Made by a program: the position numbers and the translations under genes. The notes below the pieces were generated by a model. It worked only from the letters and a program-made list of their open reading frames with translations, was not told where the DNA came from and made no database searches. A stretch of 64,000 nt of DNA from Pseudoalteromonas sp. CO133X (GTDB lineage Bacteria > Pseudomonadota > Gammaproteobacteria > Enterobacterales > Alteromonadaceae): NCBI GenBank assembly GCA_004208945.1, contig SGPE01000009.1:372001-436000 (forward strand). The letters run 5' to 3'. Below, in pieces: positions 37,469 to 45,882 of this stretch (position 1 is the first letter of the stretch; every line of letters starts with the position of its first letter).

Positions 37469-38086
37469 TTAGATAATTTCTAATAACTCAACGTCGAAGA
37501 TTAACGTTGAGAAAGGTGCGATTGCAGCACCCGCACCGCGCTCACCGTAAGCAAGTTCATGTGGTACATATAGGCGCCACTTTGAACCTGTACCCATCAT
37601 TTGCACAGCTTCTGTCCAGCCTTTGATAACACCACTTACTGGGAACTCAGCAGGTTGACCACGCTCATATGAGCTGTCGAATACTGTACCGTTAATGAGT
37701 GTACCGTGGTAATGAGCACGAATAGTAGAATCAGCTGTTGGTTTTTCACCCTCACCTGCTGTAAGAACTTCGTACTGTAGACCTGATTCAGTTACAGTGA
37801 TCTCTGGGCGCTTTGCATTTTCTTCTAAGAAAGCAACACCTTCAGCAGCAAGTACTTTAGCTTCTTCTTCACGACGCGCTTGAATTTCAGCATTGATTTT
37901 TTCAAAAGCAGCTTGAATTGCAGGAATTTCGACTTGGAAATCACTACCGGCATACGCGTCTTTCATACCTTCAAATACAGAGTTAAGGTTTAAACCTTCA
38001 AATGGATTCGCTTTTAATTGTTCACCCATTTGTAAACCAATACCATAACTTGCTTTTTCAGCATCTGTTGTAAAAATATCTGACAT
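37469..38086 (-). CDS. fklB: FKBP-type peptidyl-prolyl isomerase FklB
   Basis: The 205-residue protein has an N-terminal helical dimerisation part (ASYGIGLQMGEQL) and a C-terminal FKBP catalytic domain (VRAHYHGTLINGTVFDSSY-like, GWTEAVQMMGTGSKW, LAYGERGAGAAIAPFSTL). It accelerates cis-trans isomerisation of prolyl bonds; with no signal peptide it is cytoplasmic, unlike FkpA. I start it at ATG 38086 (aligned with E. coli FklB); four more codons from a GTG are possible. It is convergent with fur. Confidence 0.93.
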   Translation of the reverse strand: MSDIFTTDAEKASYGIGLQMGEQLKANPFEGLNLNSVFEGMKDAYAGSDFQVEIPAIQAAFEKINAEIQARREEEAKVLAAEGVAFLEENAKRPEITVTESGLQYEVLTAGEGEKPTADSTIRAHYHGTLINGTVFDSSYERGQPAEFPVSGVIKGWTEAVQMMGTGSKWRLYVPHELAYGERGAGAAIAPFSTLIFDVELLEII

Positions 38087-38158
38087 GTTTAAATTCACGT
38101 TTATTAGTTAAAAGACAAAGCCATACTAACATAAAAAAACACTGAATATCGCCTAGTT

Positions 38159-38557
38159 TTACTGCGTTTGGTCAGTGTTTAAACTAATTCGTTGCTTTAT
38201 TTTCTCAACGATAAAGGTAGCGATTGGTAAGCTTATAACCATTACTGGAATAAAGTACACATTCATCAACCCTGCCGTGCCTGTAAGCACCAAAGGCACA
38301 ACAAGTAACCCGACAAGTGCGATATATGACGCGGCAATAATTGGCCAATGTTTATCATATTTACCAATCAAATGAGCTACAAGCGTATTGAAACCTATAC
38401 CATATGCAATGGCAGTTAATAGGCTGTGTTCTGGCTTAGCATCATGCGCCATTGCGACAAGAACAGTTACACCACTATGATAAAAATAGGAAAAAACTGA
38501 CCACAGCAACACATGTTTGATAATACGTTGTAGTTTTGAAGGTTCGCTTGTCGGCAT
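38159..38557 (-). CDS. Four-helix membrane protein of unknown function
   Basis: The 132-residue product is hydrophobic with about four membrane segments (near 15-35, 45-65, 72-92 and 97-117) and a charged C-terminal tail ending in IKQRISLNTDQTQ. GGAG lies before the ATG. I do not recognise the family. It is on the minus strand between the tRNA terminator and fklB and could be cotranscribed with fklB by 60-bp spacing. Confidence 0.7.
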   Translation of the reverse strand: MPTSEPSKLQRIIKHVLLWSVFSYFYHSGVTVLVAMAHDAKPEHSLLTAIAYGIGFNTLVAHLIGKYDKHWPIIAASYIALVGLLVVPLVLTGTAGLMNVYFIPVMVISLPIATFIVEKIKQRISLNTDQTQ

Positions 38558-38575
38558 TATTTATCTCCAGAAAGC

Positions 38576-38602
38576 AAAAAACCGCCAGTTAGGCGGTTTT
38601 TT
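38576..38602. terminator. Terminator of the tRNA-Ser gene
   Basis: ACCGCC and GGCGGT close on AGTTA with A- and T-runs on both sides, right after the tRNA 3' end on the minus strand. Confidence 0.9.
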
Positions 38603-38608
38603 AAATAA

Positions 38609-38699
38609 TGGTGGAGAGATAGGGATTTGAACCCTAGAGGGGCTACAAACCCCTGCCGGTTTTCAAGACCGGTGCATTCGACCACTCTGCCATCTCTCC
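38609..38699 (-). tRNA. tRNA-Ser (anticodon UGA)
   Basis: The reverse complement begins GGAGAGATGGCAGAGTGGTC and ends in ATCTCTCCACCA, with a 7-bp acceptor stem and encoded CCA. The anticodon loop CTTGAAA within the CCGGT/ACCGG stem gives anticodon TGA. A long variable arm (GCAGGGGTTTGTAGCCCCT) marks it as a class II tRNA, as expected for serine. It decodes UCA and related codons. No integrase or repeated 3' end is next to it. Confidence 0.97.
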
Positions 38700-38766
38700 G
38701 TACGGCGCGCATAATAGTGTTTACTGAGTTTTTTGTAAAGGTTTATTTTTAAAATATTCAATAAAG

Positions 38767-39144
38767 TTAATAATATTGCTTGGGCCGTCTTGCTATCCAT
38801 GAGCAGATCAAGCAAATTAACACGCTTATAAGTGCAAAGGCAGCTGCTTGAACAACAACATCGATGCGATTAAAGTTGTCGCTTGGAACGATAACAAGTA
38901 AAAAAGCAGGTAAGCTTGTAAATGTCAGAACGTAGCAACATATTTTAAATGCACGCCCAAAATCAAACCGTTTTGTACTTTGCATCCACCATGTGAGTAG
39001 AAATAACACCCCAACGGCCGACAATCCTAAGAATTGGGGAGCTTTAGTCGACATTGCAACAAAAAACGTAATAATAGCGCCAATTAATCCCCATAATGAC
39101 CAAGCGAACCAATTTTCTTTTTCACGTAAAAATAAGTTTCCCAT
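38767..39144 (-). CDS. Small four-helix membrane protein, unknown
   Basis: The 125-residue product shows four hydrophobic segments (about 14-32, 37-53, 66-84 and 92-113) and a basic C-terminus (RRPKQYY). The N-terminus is cytoplasmic by charge. The family is not recognised. It stands upstream of the tRNA-Ser on the same strand but 67 bp away; no terminator is visible, so the tRNA may be cotranscribed. The 197 bp upstream (39145-39341) contain nothing I can name. Confidence 0.65.
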   Translation of the reverse strand: MGNLFLREKENWFAWSLWGLIGAIITFFVAMSTKAPQFLGLSAVGVLFLLTWWMQSTKRFDFGRAFKICCYVLTFTSLPAFLLVIVPSDNFNRIDVVVQAAAFALISVLICLICSWIARRPKQYY

Positions 39145-39341
39145 TTTTCTCGTCTTCTTTATCGTTATTTTTCTGAGACTTCCATTACATTATCAAAAAA
39201 CAACCGATTAAAAAACATACCGAAGAAGATTTTTTAGTTTTGCGTCCAAGCGCTTCTTACAGCAAAGATAAACTTGAAAAAAGTAACATAAGCAAGCTTA
39301 ATCAGATCTGACTATTAAAGTACAAGAAAGTTCAAAAATAA

Positions 39342-39890
39342 TTATAAATTTTCAAAAAATCGTGATGGCTCGTGTCTTACCGGCTTTTTGCAGTCCACTT
39401 CTGGTGTTCCTAGATATAAGAACCCGACGATTTCATCCTCATCTTTGCACCCTAAAGCAGATTTCACGAAAGGACTTTGCGCAAAATAACCCGTTCTCCA
39501 AATCCCACCTAGTCCTTGCGCAAAAGCAGCTTGTTGCATTGTTAGTACGCTGCATCCAGCACTTTGTACTTGCTCAATACGCGGTACTTTTGGATTATCA
39601 ACAACATTAGCAATTGCAATTATTACCATGGGTGCACGTAATGGTAGAGATTTTGCTCGTTCAATGGTTCTTGCATCTTGCTGCTCAGCAACTGCCGCTT
39701 GGTGATAAATTTCACCTAACTTATGTAGGGCCTCGCCTTGTGCAACAATAAATCGCCACGGTGCTATGCAACCATGATCAGGCACTTTCAGTGCTGCGCG
39801 CTTAATAATTGATAATTGCTCTTGTGAAGGGCCTGGTGCAACAAGCCTTGGATCAGACTGTCGAGTTTGTAATAGCGTTAAAGCGTCCAT
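39342..39890 (-). CDS. Nitroreductase family protein, YdjA-like
   Basis: The 182-residue flavoprotein aligns with E. coli YdjA: MDALTLLQTRQSDPRLVAPGP at the N-terminus (quoted here in full as MDALTLLQTR and QSDPRLVAPGP), KVPDHGCIAPWRFIVAQG and IGGIWRTGYFAQSP-like FMN-binding segments. It is a minimal nitroreductase that uses FMN and NAD(P)H; natural substrates are not known. It lies downstream of doxX behind a hairpin. Confidence 0.88.
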   Translation of the reverse strand: MDALTLLQTRQSDPRLVAPGPSQEQLSIIKRAALKVPDHGCIAPWRFIVAQGEALHKLGEIYHQAAVAEQQDARTIERAKSLPLRAPMVIIAIANVVDNPKVPRIEQVQSAGCSVLTMQQAAFAQGLGGIWRTGYFAQSPFVKSALGCKDEDEIVGFLYLGTPEVDCKKPVRHEPSRFFENL

Positions 39891-39916
39891 TTTAAATCCG
39901 TAAATACATAATACGA

Positions 39917-39937
39917 AGCCCCTAATTAATAGGGGCT
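39917..39937 (-). terminator. Possible terminator after doxX-like gene
   Basis: AGCCCCTA and TAGGGGCT form an 8-bp stem with loop ATTAA. The following U-run on the minus strand is weak, so some read-through into the nitroreductase gene is possible. Confidence 0.5.
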
Positions 39938-39962
39938 ATAAAATTTAAGCTTAACACTTATT

Positions 39963-40661
39963 CTAGTTATCAATAAAGTCATTAGTTCGCTTTGTAGCTA
40001 ACCAGTAATCAATACTCAAATATCTTCCGCCACCCATAAAGAATAGGCTCAAAAGCATAACAAAATAAATGGCTGAGAATTCTATACCATTATTTAAAAT
40101 CACTGGTCGACCTGTTTCGTATAGATAACCGGTATGGCCATGTGTTTCTAATAAATCGCGCATTTTAGTTAATCTTTCTGAGGCTTGCGCTGAATTGTCT
40201 AAGCTTTCTTGTGCACCTGGGATATTTACCCAGCTTAAAACACGCGCAGGGCTTGTACTCGCATCTGTAGGAGTAACAGCAAACCAGCCATGTTCACTAT
40301 GAACAGTCGTTGCGGCTACTAACATGGTAATCATAAGTGGTATACTCACAAGTCGAGTTAAAAACCCAAAAAACAATAGTATTCCGCCCAAAAACTCTGT
40401 CCATGCGGCTAGAAAAGCTAACAGTGCAGGAAAAGGTAAACCAAGGCCCCACTCTTCATTTCCAAACCATGCGATGATATCTTCGGACGCCAAAAAGTAT
40501 TGATAAAAATGAGAAACATCACCACTCAGTGCAAGCTTATTGAAGCCGGCAATTATCATAACCGGAGCTAAGATAAATCTGATAAGAAGCGCAGGTACAC
40601 CGTCAAAAATACGGAGTTTATTTAAGGATTGATCATATGATTTTAGTAAAGTATTCAACAT
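39963..40661 (-). CDS. DoxX family membrane protein with an inserted loop
   Basis: The 232-residue protein has the DoxX four-helix core: about 22-42 (GVPALLIRFILAPVMIIAG), 75-95, 98-118 and 200-218. The signature GFNKLALSG and AWTEFLGGILLFFGFLTR fit. Unlike ordinary DoxX proteins of about 130-150 residues, a soluble stretch of about 70 residues (from HSEHGWFAV to GIEFSAI) is inserted before the last helix. Function is unknown; DoxX proteins are linked to quinone redox or thiol stress. GAGG precedes the ATG. An 11-bp palindrome lies at 40681-40691 upstream. Confidence 0.8.
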   Translation of the reverse strand: MLNTLLKSYDQSLNKLRIFDGVPALLIRFILAPVMIIAGFNKLALSGDVSHFYQYFLASEDIIAWFGNEEWGLGLPFPALLAFLAAWTEFLGGILLFFGFLTRLVSIPLMITMLVAATTVHSEHGWFAVTPTDASTSPARVLSWVNIPGAQESLDNSAQASERLTKMRDLLETHGHTGYLYETGRPVILNNGIEFSAIYFVMLLSLFFMGGGRYLSIDYWLATKRTNDFIDN

Positions 40662-40680
40662 TGTGGCCTCAGTTATAAGA

Positions 40681-40691
40681 CTAATAATTAG
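40681..40691. promoter_or_regulatory. Palindrome CTAATAATTAG upstream of the doxX-like gene
   Basis: An 11-bp perfect palindrome lies 20 bp upstream of the doxX start codon, in the promoter region. DoxX genes are often under MarR-type control; that reader is inference. Confidence 0.35.
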
Positions 40692-40729
40692 TATAGACTA
40701 AGACCACATATAGCTGGCGTTTATTTCAA

Positions 40730-42691
40730 TTAGATTTTTCTAGCTACCTGTAACGCTTCAAAAATTGCACGCTTAGCATCAATGGCTGCCGCTAACTTTG
40801 CCCCACCAATAACGTGAACTTTCGCATTTTCTTTATCATTTGCAAACGTTTCATTGTTAGACATTTGACCGATACATGCTATGACTGTATCAACATCTAA
40901 CACTTTCTCTTCGCCTTTGACTGTGATCTTCAAACCCTGCTTATCAAAGCTTAAGTACTGACATTCTGCTATTTGTGTTACACCATGTTGTTTAGCAACT
41001 TGGCGATGTATCCAGCCTGTCGTTTTACCTAAGTCGCTACCAAAGCGTCCTTCACTTCGCTTAAGCATATAAAGCTTACGTGTATCTTTGTCTGGCTTGG
41101 CTTCGCGCTCTATTCCCCACTGGGTTTTAAATTGCTCAATAGTTTGACCTTTGTGTTCACTTAAAAATGCCACCATATCAAAACCAATGCCACCAGCACC
41201 CAATATAGCAATTTTTTCGCCGAGCTCTACTTCACCTCGGATCACTTCATCATAAGCGAATACGCGTTTACCATCACTGCATTCGATTTTCGCTTCACGT
41301 GGACGTACGCCCGTTGCAAACACAACGTCATCGTATTGATTAAGCATATTATTTGTAAATTCAGTACCAAGTTTTAGATCAACATTAAGACGCGTTAATT
41401 CGTTAGTGAAGTAGTTAAGGGTATGATTAAAATCTTCTTTACCTGGTATTTGCATAGCCAGATTGAATTGACCACCCATTTTCTCTTTGCGCTCAATGAG
41501 TGTAACTTTATGACCTTTTTGTGCAAGGTAACAACTCGCAGCAAGACCAGCAGGCCCTGCTCCCACAACCAGCACTAAACGTGAAGACGGTGCTTTTTCT
41601 AAACTATAGTCTAATTCAAACGCCGCTTGTGGATTGACCAAACATGTCGCCCGTTTATTTTTAAATACATGATCTAAACAGCCTTGGTTACAACCAATGC
41701 AAACATTAATTTGTTCAGACTTATTATTAATGTATTTATTAAATAACTCAGGATCAGCCAAAAGCGGGCGAGCCATAGAAATAAGATCTGACTCACCTGC
41801 CTCTAAAATGCTATTGGCAATTTCAGGAGTATTAATACGGTTTACAGCCACAACAGGTACTGACACAGTGTCTTTTAACCTTTTCGAAGCTTCTTTAAAT
41901 GCACCAGGCGGAACCATACTGGCAATAGTTGGAACACGCGCTTCATGCCAACCAATTCCAGTATTGAATATGTCTACTCCAGCCTGTTCAAGTGCAATAG
42001 CTTGTTGTTTGACTTCATCAGGCGTTGAACCATTAGGGATCAGATCCATGACTGATAGACGAAAAACAATAATAAATTTCTTAGTTACTTTTGCTCTAAC
42101 AGCTTTAACAATCTCAACAGCTAAACGCATGCGATTTTCTAAACTACCGCCATAGCTATCGGTACGTTTATTTGTGTGGTTAGCCATAAACTCATTGATC
42201 AGATAACCTTCTGAGCCCATGATTTCAACACCATCATAGCCAGCTTTTTCAGCAAGCTTTGCTGAGTTCGCAAAATCTTTGATGGTCTTTTTAATTGAAC
42301 CTAGTGACATTGCTTTAGGTTTATAAGGATTGATAGGTGCTTTAATTGCACTTGGCGCTTGGTTAAATGGATGATAGGCATACCGTCCAGCATGCAATAA
42401 CTGCAAGCAGATTTTTCCACCTTGCTCATGCACAGCCTCTGTATAAGCACGGTGTTTAATCACATCATAATAAGAGCTAAACGTTGAAGCAAATGGGGTT
42501 AATTTACCACGTATATTTGGGCTATACCCGCCGGTAATAATTAAACCTGTGCCCCCTTTCGCCCTTGCTTCATAAAATGCACGTAAGCGTTTACGGTTAT
42601 GCCAGCCTTCTTCAAGTCCTGTATGCATTGATCCCATAACCAAACGATTACGAAGTTCAGTATGCGGTAATTGTAATTTTTGTTCTAACAT
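40730..42691 (-). CDS. fadH: 2,4-Dienoyl-CoA reductase (NADPH)
   Basis: FadH reduces 2,4-dienoyl-CoA in the oxidation of unsaturated fatty acids. The 653-residue protein has an N-terminal TIM barrel of the old-yellow-enzyme type (GSMHTGLEEGWHNR, GYDGVEIMGSEGYLINEF), the 4Fe-4S cysteines in NVCIGCNQGCLDHVF, and C-terminal FAD and NADPH domains (VVGAGPAGLAAS, ILGAGGIGFD). I start it at ATG 42691, which aligns with E. coli FadH; the ORF extends 26 residues upstream. A 17-bp dyad (42805-42821) lies in the spacer shared with sppA. Confidence 0.95.
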   Translation of the reverse strand: MLEQKLQLPHTELRNRLVMGSMHTGLEEGWHNRKRLRAFYEARAKGGTGLIITGGYSPNIRGKLTPFASTFSSYYDVIKHRAYTEAVHEQGGKICLQLLHAGRYAYHPFNQAPSAIKAPINPYKPKAMSLGSIKKTIKDFANSAKLAEKAGYDGVEIMGSEGYLINEFMANHTNKRTDSYGGSLENRMRLAVEIVKAVRAKVTKKFIIVFRLSVMDLIPNGSTPDEVKQQAIALEQAGVDIFNTGIGWHEARVPTIASMVPPGAFKEASKRLKDTVSVPVVAVNRINTPEIANSILEAGESDLISMARPLLADPELFNKYINNKSEQINVCIGCNQGCLDHVFKNKRATCLVNPQAAFELDYSLEKAPSSRLVLVVGAGPAGLAASCYLAQKGHKVTLIERKEKMGGQFNLAMQIPGKEDFNHTLNYFTNELTRLNVDLKLGTEFTNNMLNQYDDVVFATGVRPREAKIECSDGKRVFAYDEVIRGEVELGEKIAILGAGGIGFDMVAFLSEHKGQTIEQFKTQWGIEREAKPDKDTRKLYMLKRSEGRFGSDLGKTTGWIHRQVAKQHGVTQIAECQYLSFDKQGLKITVKGEEKVLDVDTVIACIGQMSNNETFANDKENAKVHVIGGAKLAAAIDAKRAIFEALQVARKI

Positions 42692-42804
42692 GTGTGCCCC
42701 GTTAACTGGTCTAACCTCTATAATAATTAGATTCTGCTGCAATAACTGTAAATAATCAACTTTTAGCATCTAATAATCTGTAGCAATTTGTTGATTTAAA
42801 CACT

Positions 42805-42821
42805 CTGTTACTATTTAACAG
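42805..42821. promoter_or_regulatory. 17-bp dyad between fadH and sppA
   Basis: CTGTTA and TAACAG flank CTATT in the divergent spacer. It could be an operator for either gene. Confidence 0.3.
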
Positions 42822-42888
42822 TTAATTTTAAGATTATTCTGAGCTAAGATGAGTTAACTACTAAGTTGTACTGAATTAAGGATTTATT

Positions 42889-44754
42889 TTGCTAGCAAAG
42901 ATATTTAAAGGCATTTGGGCAGGGATTAACTTCTCACGCCGATTGGTTCTCAACATTATTTTTTTACTACTAGTAATACTATTTATTGTTGCTATATCTA
43001 GTGAAGAAGACAAAGTAAAAGTGGCCGATGGCACTGTATTACGTCTAAACCTAAATGGACCAATTGTTGAAGAGAAAACCTATGTTGACCCTGTTGAAGC
43101 AGCTATCAACGATGCAACTATGGGGCAAGAAGCACCATCAGAAATTCTACTTGATGATGTCATTGAAGTTATTAATCAAGCAACCAAAGATGATCGTATC
43201 TCAGTTATGCTGCTTGATCTACAAAAAATGCCAAGTGCACATATCAATAAGTTAAAGCAAATAACAAACGCTATTGATGCATTTAAAGATGCGGGTAAGC
43301 AAGTTGTTGCAACGGGCTATTACTACACACAAGCACAATATTATATCGCTGCTCATGCTAACGAGGTGTCAATGCACCCTTACGGCGGTGTAAGTATTGA
43401 AGGCTATGGCATGTTCCCGCTTTATTTCAAAGATGCACTTGAGAAGCTTAAAGTAACACAGCATATTTTCCGTGTAGGCACTTATAAGTCAGCCGTTGAA
43501 CCATTTATTCGTAACGACATGTCTGAGGCTGCAAAAGAGGCAAACAATGTGTGGCTAACCGCACTTTGGAACGAGTATAAAACAGACGTCGCTGCAAGCC
43601 GTCCATTCGATGAAAGCAATTTCGATGAAGATATGGATGTATACCTTGCTAAAATGCAAGCCGTTAATGGTAACTCAGGTCAATATGCACTTAACAACCA
43701 ATGGGTTGACTCTCTGAAAACGTCACAACAAATTCGTCAACAATTAATAGATGTAGTTGGTACTGAAGAAACAGGCAAAACCTTTAAACAGGTTAGCTTC
43801 CGTGAGTATTTATCGCTTGTGAAGCCACCTATTGAATTTGATAACCCAATCACTGAAAAAGTAGCTGTTGTCGTAGCTAAAGGAACCATCGTAGACGGTG
43901 AACGCAAAGCAGGTGAGATTGGAGGCGACTCTACCGCCGCCCTACTTCGTGAAGCGCGCCTTGATGACAAAGTAAAAGCCGTTGTCCTTCGCATTGATTC
44001 AGGTGGCGGAAGTATGTTCGCATCTGAAGTTATTCGCGCCGAAGTCTTAGCGCTTAAAGCTGCTGGCAAACCAGTTATCGCTTCAATGAGCTCAGTGGCA
44101 GCATCAGGTGGTTACTGGATTGCATCTGCAGCTAACGAGATTTGGGCTGCCCCTAGCACAATTACGGGTTCAATCGGTGTGTTCGGTACTTTCATGACGT
44201 TTGAAAATACCATGGCTGAATTAGGTATTTATTCAGATGGTGTGGCAACGACCGATCTTGCTGGCTTTTCGATTGCTCGCCCACTTGATGAGAAAATGGC
44301 CGATATCATTCAATTGAGTGTAGAAGATGCTTATCAGCGCTTCTTAAATGTAGTAGCTGAAGCACGTAACATGACACCAGAACAAGTGAATGAAATAGCA
44401 CAAGGCCGTGTATGGATTGCGACCCAAGCAAAAGAACTTGGTTTAGTCGATAAACTAGGTGATAAGCAAGATGCTATAAAAGCAGCAGCTGAACTTGCTA
44501 AGCTGGCTCATTACGATGTTAAAACTATTAAACAGTCTTTAACTCCTCAAGAGCAAATGCTGCAAGATATCTTTGGTACAGCAGCTGTTAAGAGCTTCTT
44601 TGCTAAGTCTGACTCATCACAATCAGTACTGGCTACACAAGCTAACTTACAAAGCCTTATTAATCAGTTAAGTAGTGAAATTGATAACCTAAAAGATTAC
44701 AACGATCCACAAGGTGTTTACGCTCGTTGTTTAGTATGTAACGTAATTCAATAA
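42889..44754 (+). CDS. sppA: Signal peptide peptidase SppA, 67 kDa type
   Basis: SppA degrades cleaved signal peptides in the inner membrane with a Ser-Lys dyad. The 621-residue protein has one membrane segment near residues 19-38, then two tandem peptidase S49 domains; the catalytic serine lies in SSVAASGGYWIAS and the lysine in the first half (RVGTYKSAVEPF). It starts with TTG at 42889, with AAGGA 6 bases upstream. ansA follows closely, the order found in E. coli. Confidence 0.95.
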   Translation: MLAKIFKGIWAGINFSRRLVLNIIFLLLVILFIVAISSEEDKVKVADGTVLRLNLNGPIVEEKTYVDPVEAAINDATMGQEAPSEILLDDVIEVINQATKDDRISVMLLDLQKMPSAHINKLKQITNAIDAFKDAGKQVVATGYYYTQAQYYIAAHANEVSMHPYGGVSIEGYGMFPLYFKDALEKLKVTQHIFRVGTYKSAVEPFIRNDMSEAAKEANNVWLTALWNEYKTDVAASRPFDESNFDEDMDVYLAKMQAVNGNSGQYALNNQWVDSLKTSQQIRQQLIDVVGTEETGKTFKQVSFREYLSLVKPPIEFDNPITEKVAVVVAKGTIVDGERKAGEIGGDSTAALLREARLDDKVKAVVLRIDSGGGSMFASEVIRAEVLALKAAGKPVIASMSSVAASGGYWIASAANEIWAAPSTITGSIGVFGTFMTFENTMAELGIYSDGVATTDLAGFSIARPLDEKMADIIQLSVEDAYQRFLNVVAEARNMTPEQVNEIAQGRVWIATQAKELGLVDKLGDKQDAIKAAAELAKLAHYDVKTIKQSLTPQEQMLQDIFGTAAVKSFFAKSDSSQSVLATQANLQSLINQLSSEIDNLKDYNDPQGVYARCLVCNVIQ

Positions 44755-44784
44755 CTTACTTCGCTAAGCAATTTTAGGTATACT

Positions 44785-44812
44785 AAGCCCAGTTATTTTA
44801 CTGGGCTTTTTT
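44785..44812 (+). terminator. Terminator after sppA that touches the ansA start codon
   Basis: AAGCCCAG and CTGGGCTT pair around TTATTTTA, followed by six T that end one base before the ansA ATG (44813). A TATACT box at 44779-44784 lies just before it. Confidence 0.8.
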
Positions 44813-45823
44813 ATGAAACGTAAACGTATATACATCGCCTACACGGGCGGCACAATCGGGATGAAAAAATCAAGTCGCGGTTATGTTCCAGCAGAAGGTT
44901 TTTTAACCGAAACAGTGGTTAATAATGCAGAGTTTAATCGCGATGAAATGCCTTTGTTTGATATTCACGAATATTGCCCGCTCATTGATTCTTCAGATAT
45001 GTCCCCTGCCCACTGGCAACTCATTGCTGACGATATTAAAAGTAAATACCAAGATTATGATGGCTTTGTAGTTTTGCATGGTACCGATACCATGGCCTAC
45101 ACAGCTTCTGCCTTGTCTTTCATGTTCGAAAATCTAACAAAACCTGTGATTGTGACGGGCTCGCAAATTCCACTGTCGCAGCTTCGTTCTGATGGCCAAG
45201 TAAATTTACTTAATGCAATGTATTTAGCCGCTAATTACCCAATTGCTGAAGTAAGCCTGTTTTTTAATAACCAACTGTTCCGTGGTAACCGTGCAACAAA
45301 AGCCCATGCCGATGGTTTTGATGCGTTTGCTTCACCTAACCTTGAACCTTTAGCATTATCTGGAATTAATATTCAACTGATCAAAGGACAACTTAGCCCT
45401 TACGTTGATAACGAATTACAGGTATCGAATATCACACCACAACCAATTGGTGTGCTTTATCTATACCCTGGTATAAGCCCTAAAGTGGTAAAAAGCTTAG
45501 TTAATGATGACATCAAGGCACTTGTTTTACTTAGCTTTGGTGTGGGTAATGCCCCACAAGATCCAGCGTTTTTAGATATTCTAAATGACGCTAGTAAACG
45601 CGGTATGGTGATTGTTAACCTAACACAGTGCTTAAAAGGTCAAGTAAATATGGGGGGTTATGCAACGGGTAATGCCTTATTAAATTGTGGTGTGATCAGT
45701 GGCTACGATATGACATTAGAAGCGTGTTTAACCAAGTTACACTACTTATTTAGTCAAAAGCTTGAAGTAGAAACAATTCGTCACTTGATGCAAGACAACC
45801 TGCGTGGTGAATTAAGCCGATAA
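44813..45823 (+). CDS. ansA: Cytoplasmic asparaginase I
   Basis: AnsA hydrolyses asparagine to aspartate and ammonia. The 336-residue protein shows the N-terminal active-site motif YTGGTIGM, the second motif DGFVVLHGTDTMAYTAS and the GYATGNALLNCGV segment. The start ATG 44813 agrees with the E. coli N-terminus. It has no Shine-Dalgarno: the U-run of a terminator directly abuts it. Expression could depend on read-through from sppA or on a promoter with the TATACT box, giving a leader of about 20 bases that contains half the hairpin. Confidence 0.93.
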   Translation: MKRKRIYIAYTGGTIGMKKSSRGYVPAEGFLTETVVNNAEFNRDEMPLFDIHEYCPLIDSSDMSPAHWQLIADDIKSKYQDYDGFVVLHGTDTMAYTASALSFMFENLTKPVIVTGSQIPLSQLRSDGQVNLLNAMYLAANYPIAEVSLFFNNQLFRGNRATKAHADGFDAFASPNLEPLALSGINIQLIKGQLSPYVDNELQVSNITPQPIGVLYLYPGISPKVVKSLVNDDIKALVLLSFGVGNAPQDPAFLDILNDASKRGMVIVNLTQCLKGQVNMGGYATGNALLNCGVISGYDMTLEACLTKLHYLFSQKLEVETIRHLMQDNLRGELSR

Positions 45824-45840
45824 TCAATACAATTGAATAC

Positions 45841-45869
45841 AAAAAAGGCACCAATTGGTGCCTTTTTTT
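45841..45869. terminator. Bidirectional terminator between ansA and gnd
   Basis: GGCACC and GGTGCC with loop AATT, six A before and seven T after, between convergent genes. Confidence 0.92.
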
Positions 45870-45882
45870 ATACTTTTGATAA

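Noticed and set aside
38609..38699. tRNA-Ser as an integration site for a mobile island
   Set aside because: No integrase, no repeat of the tRNA 3' end and no change of base composition were seen next to it.
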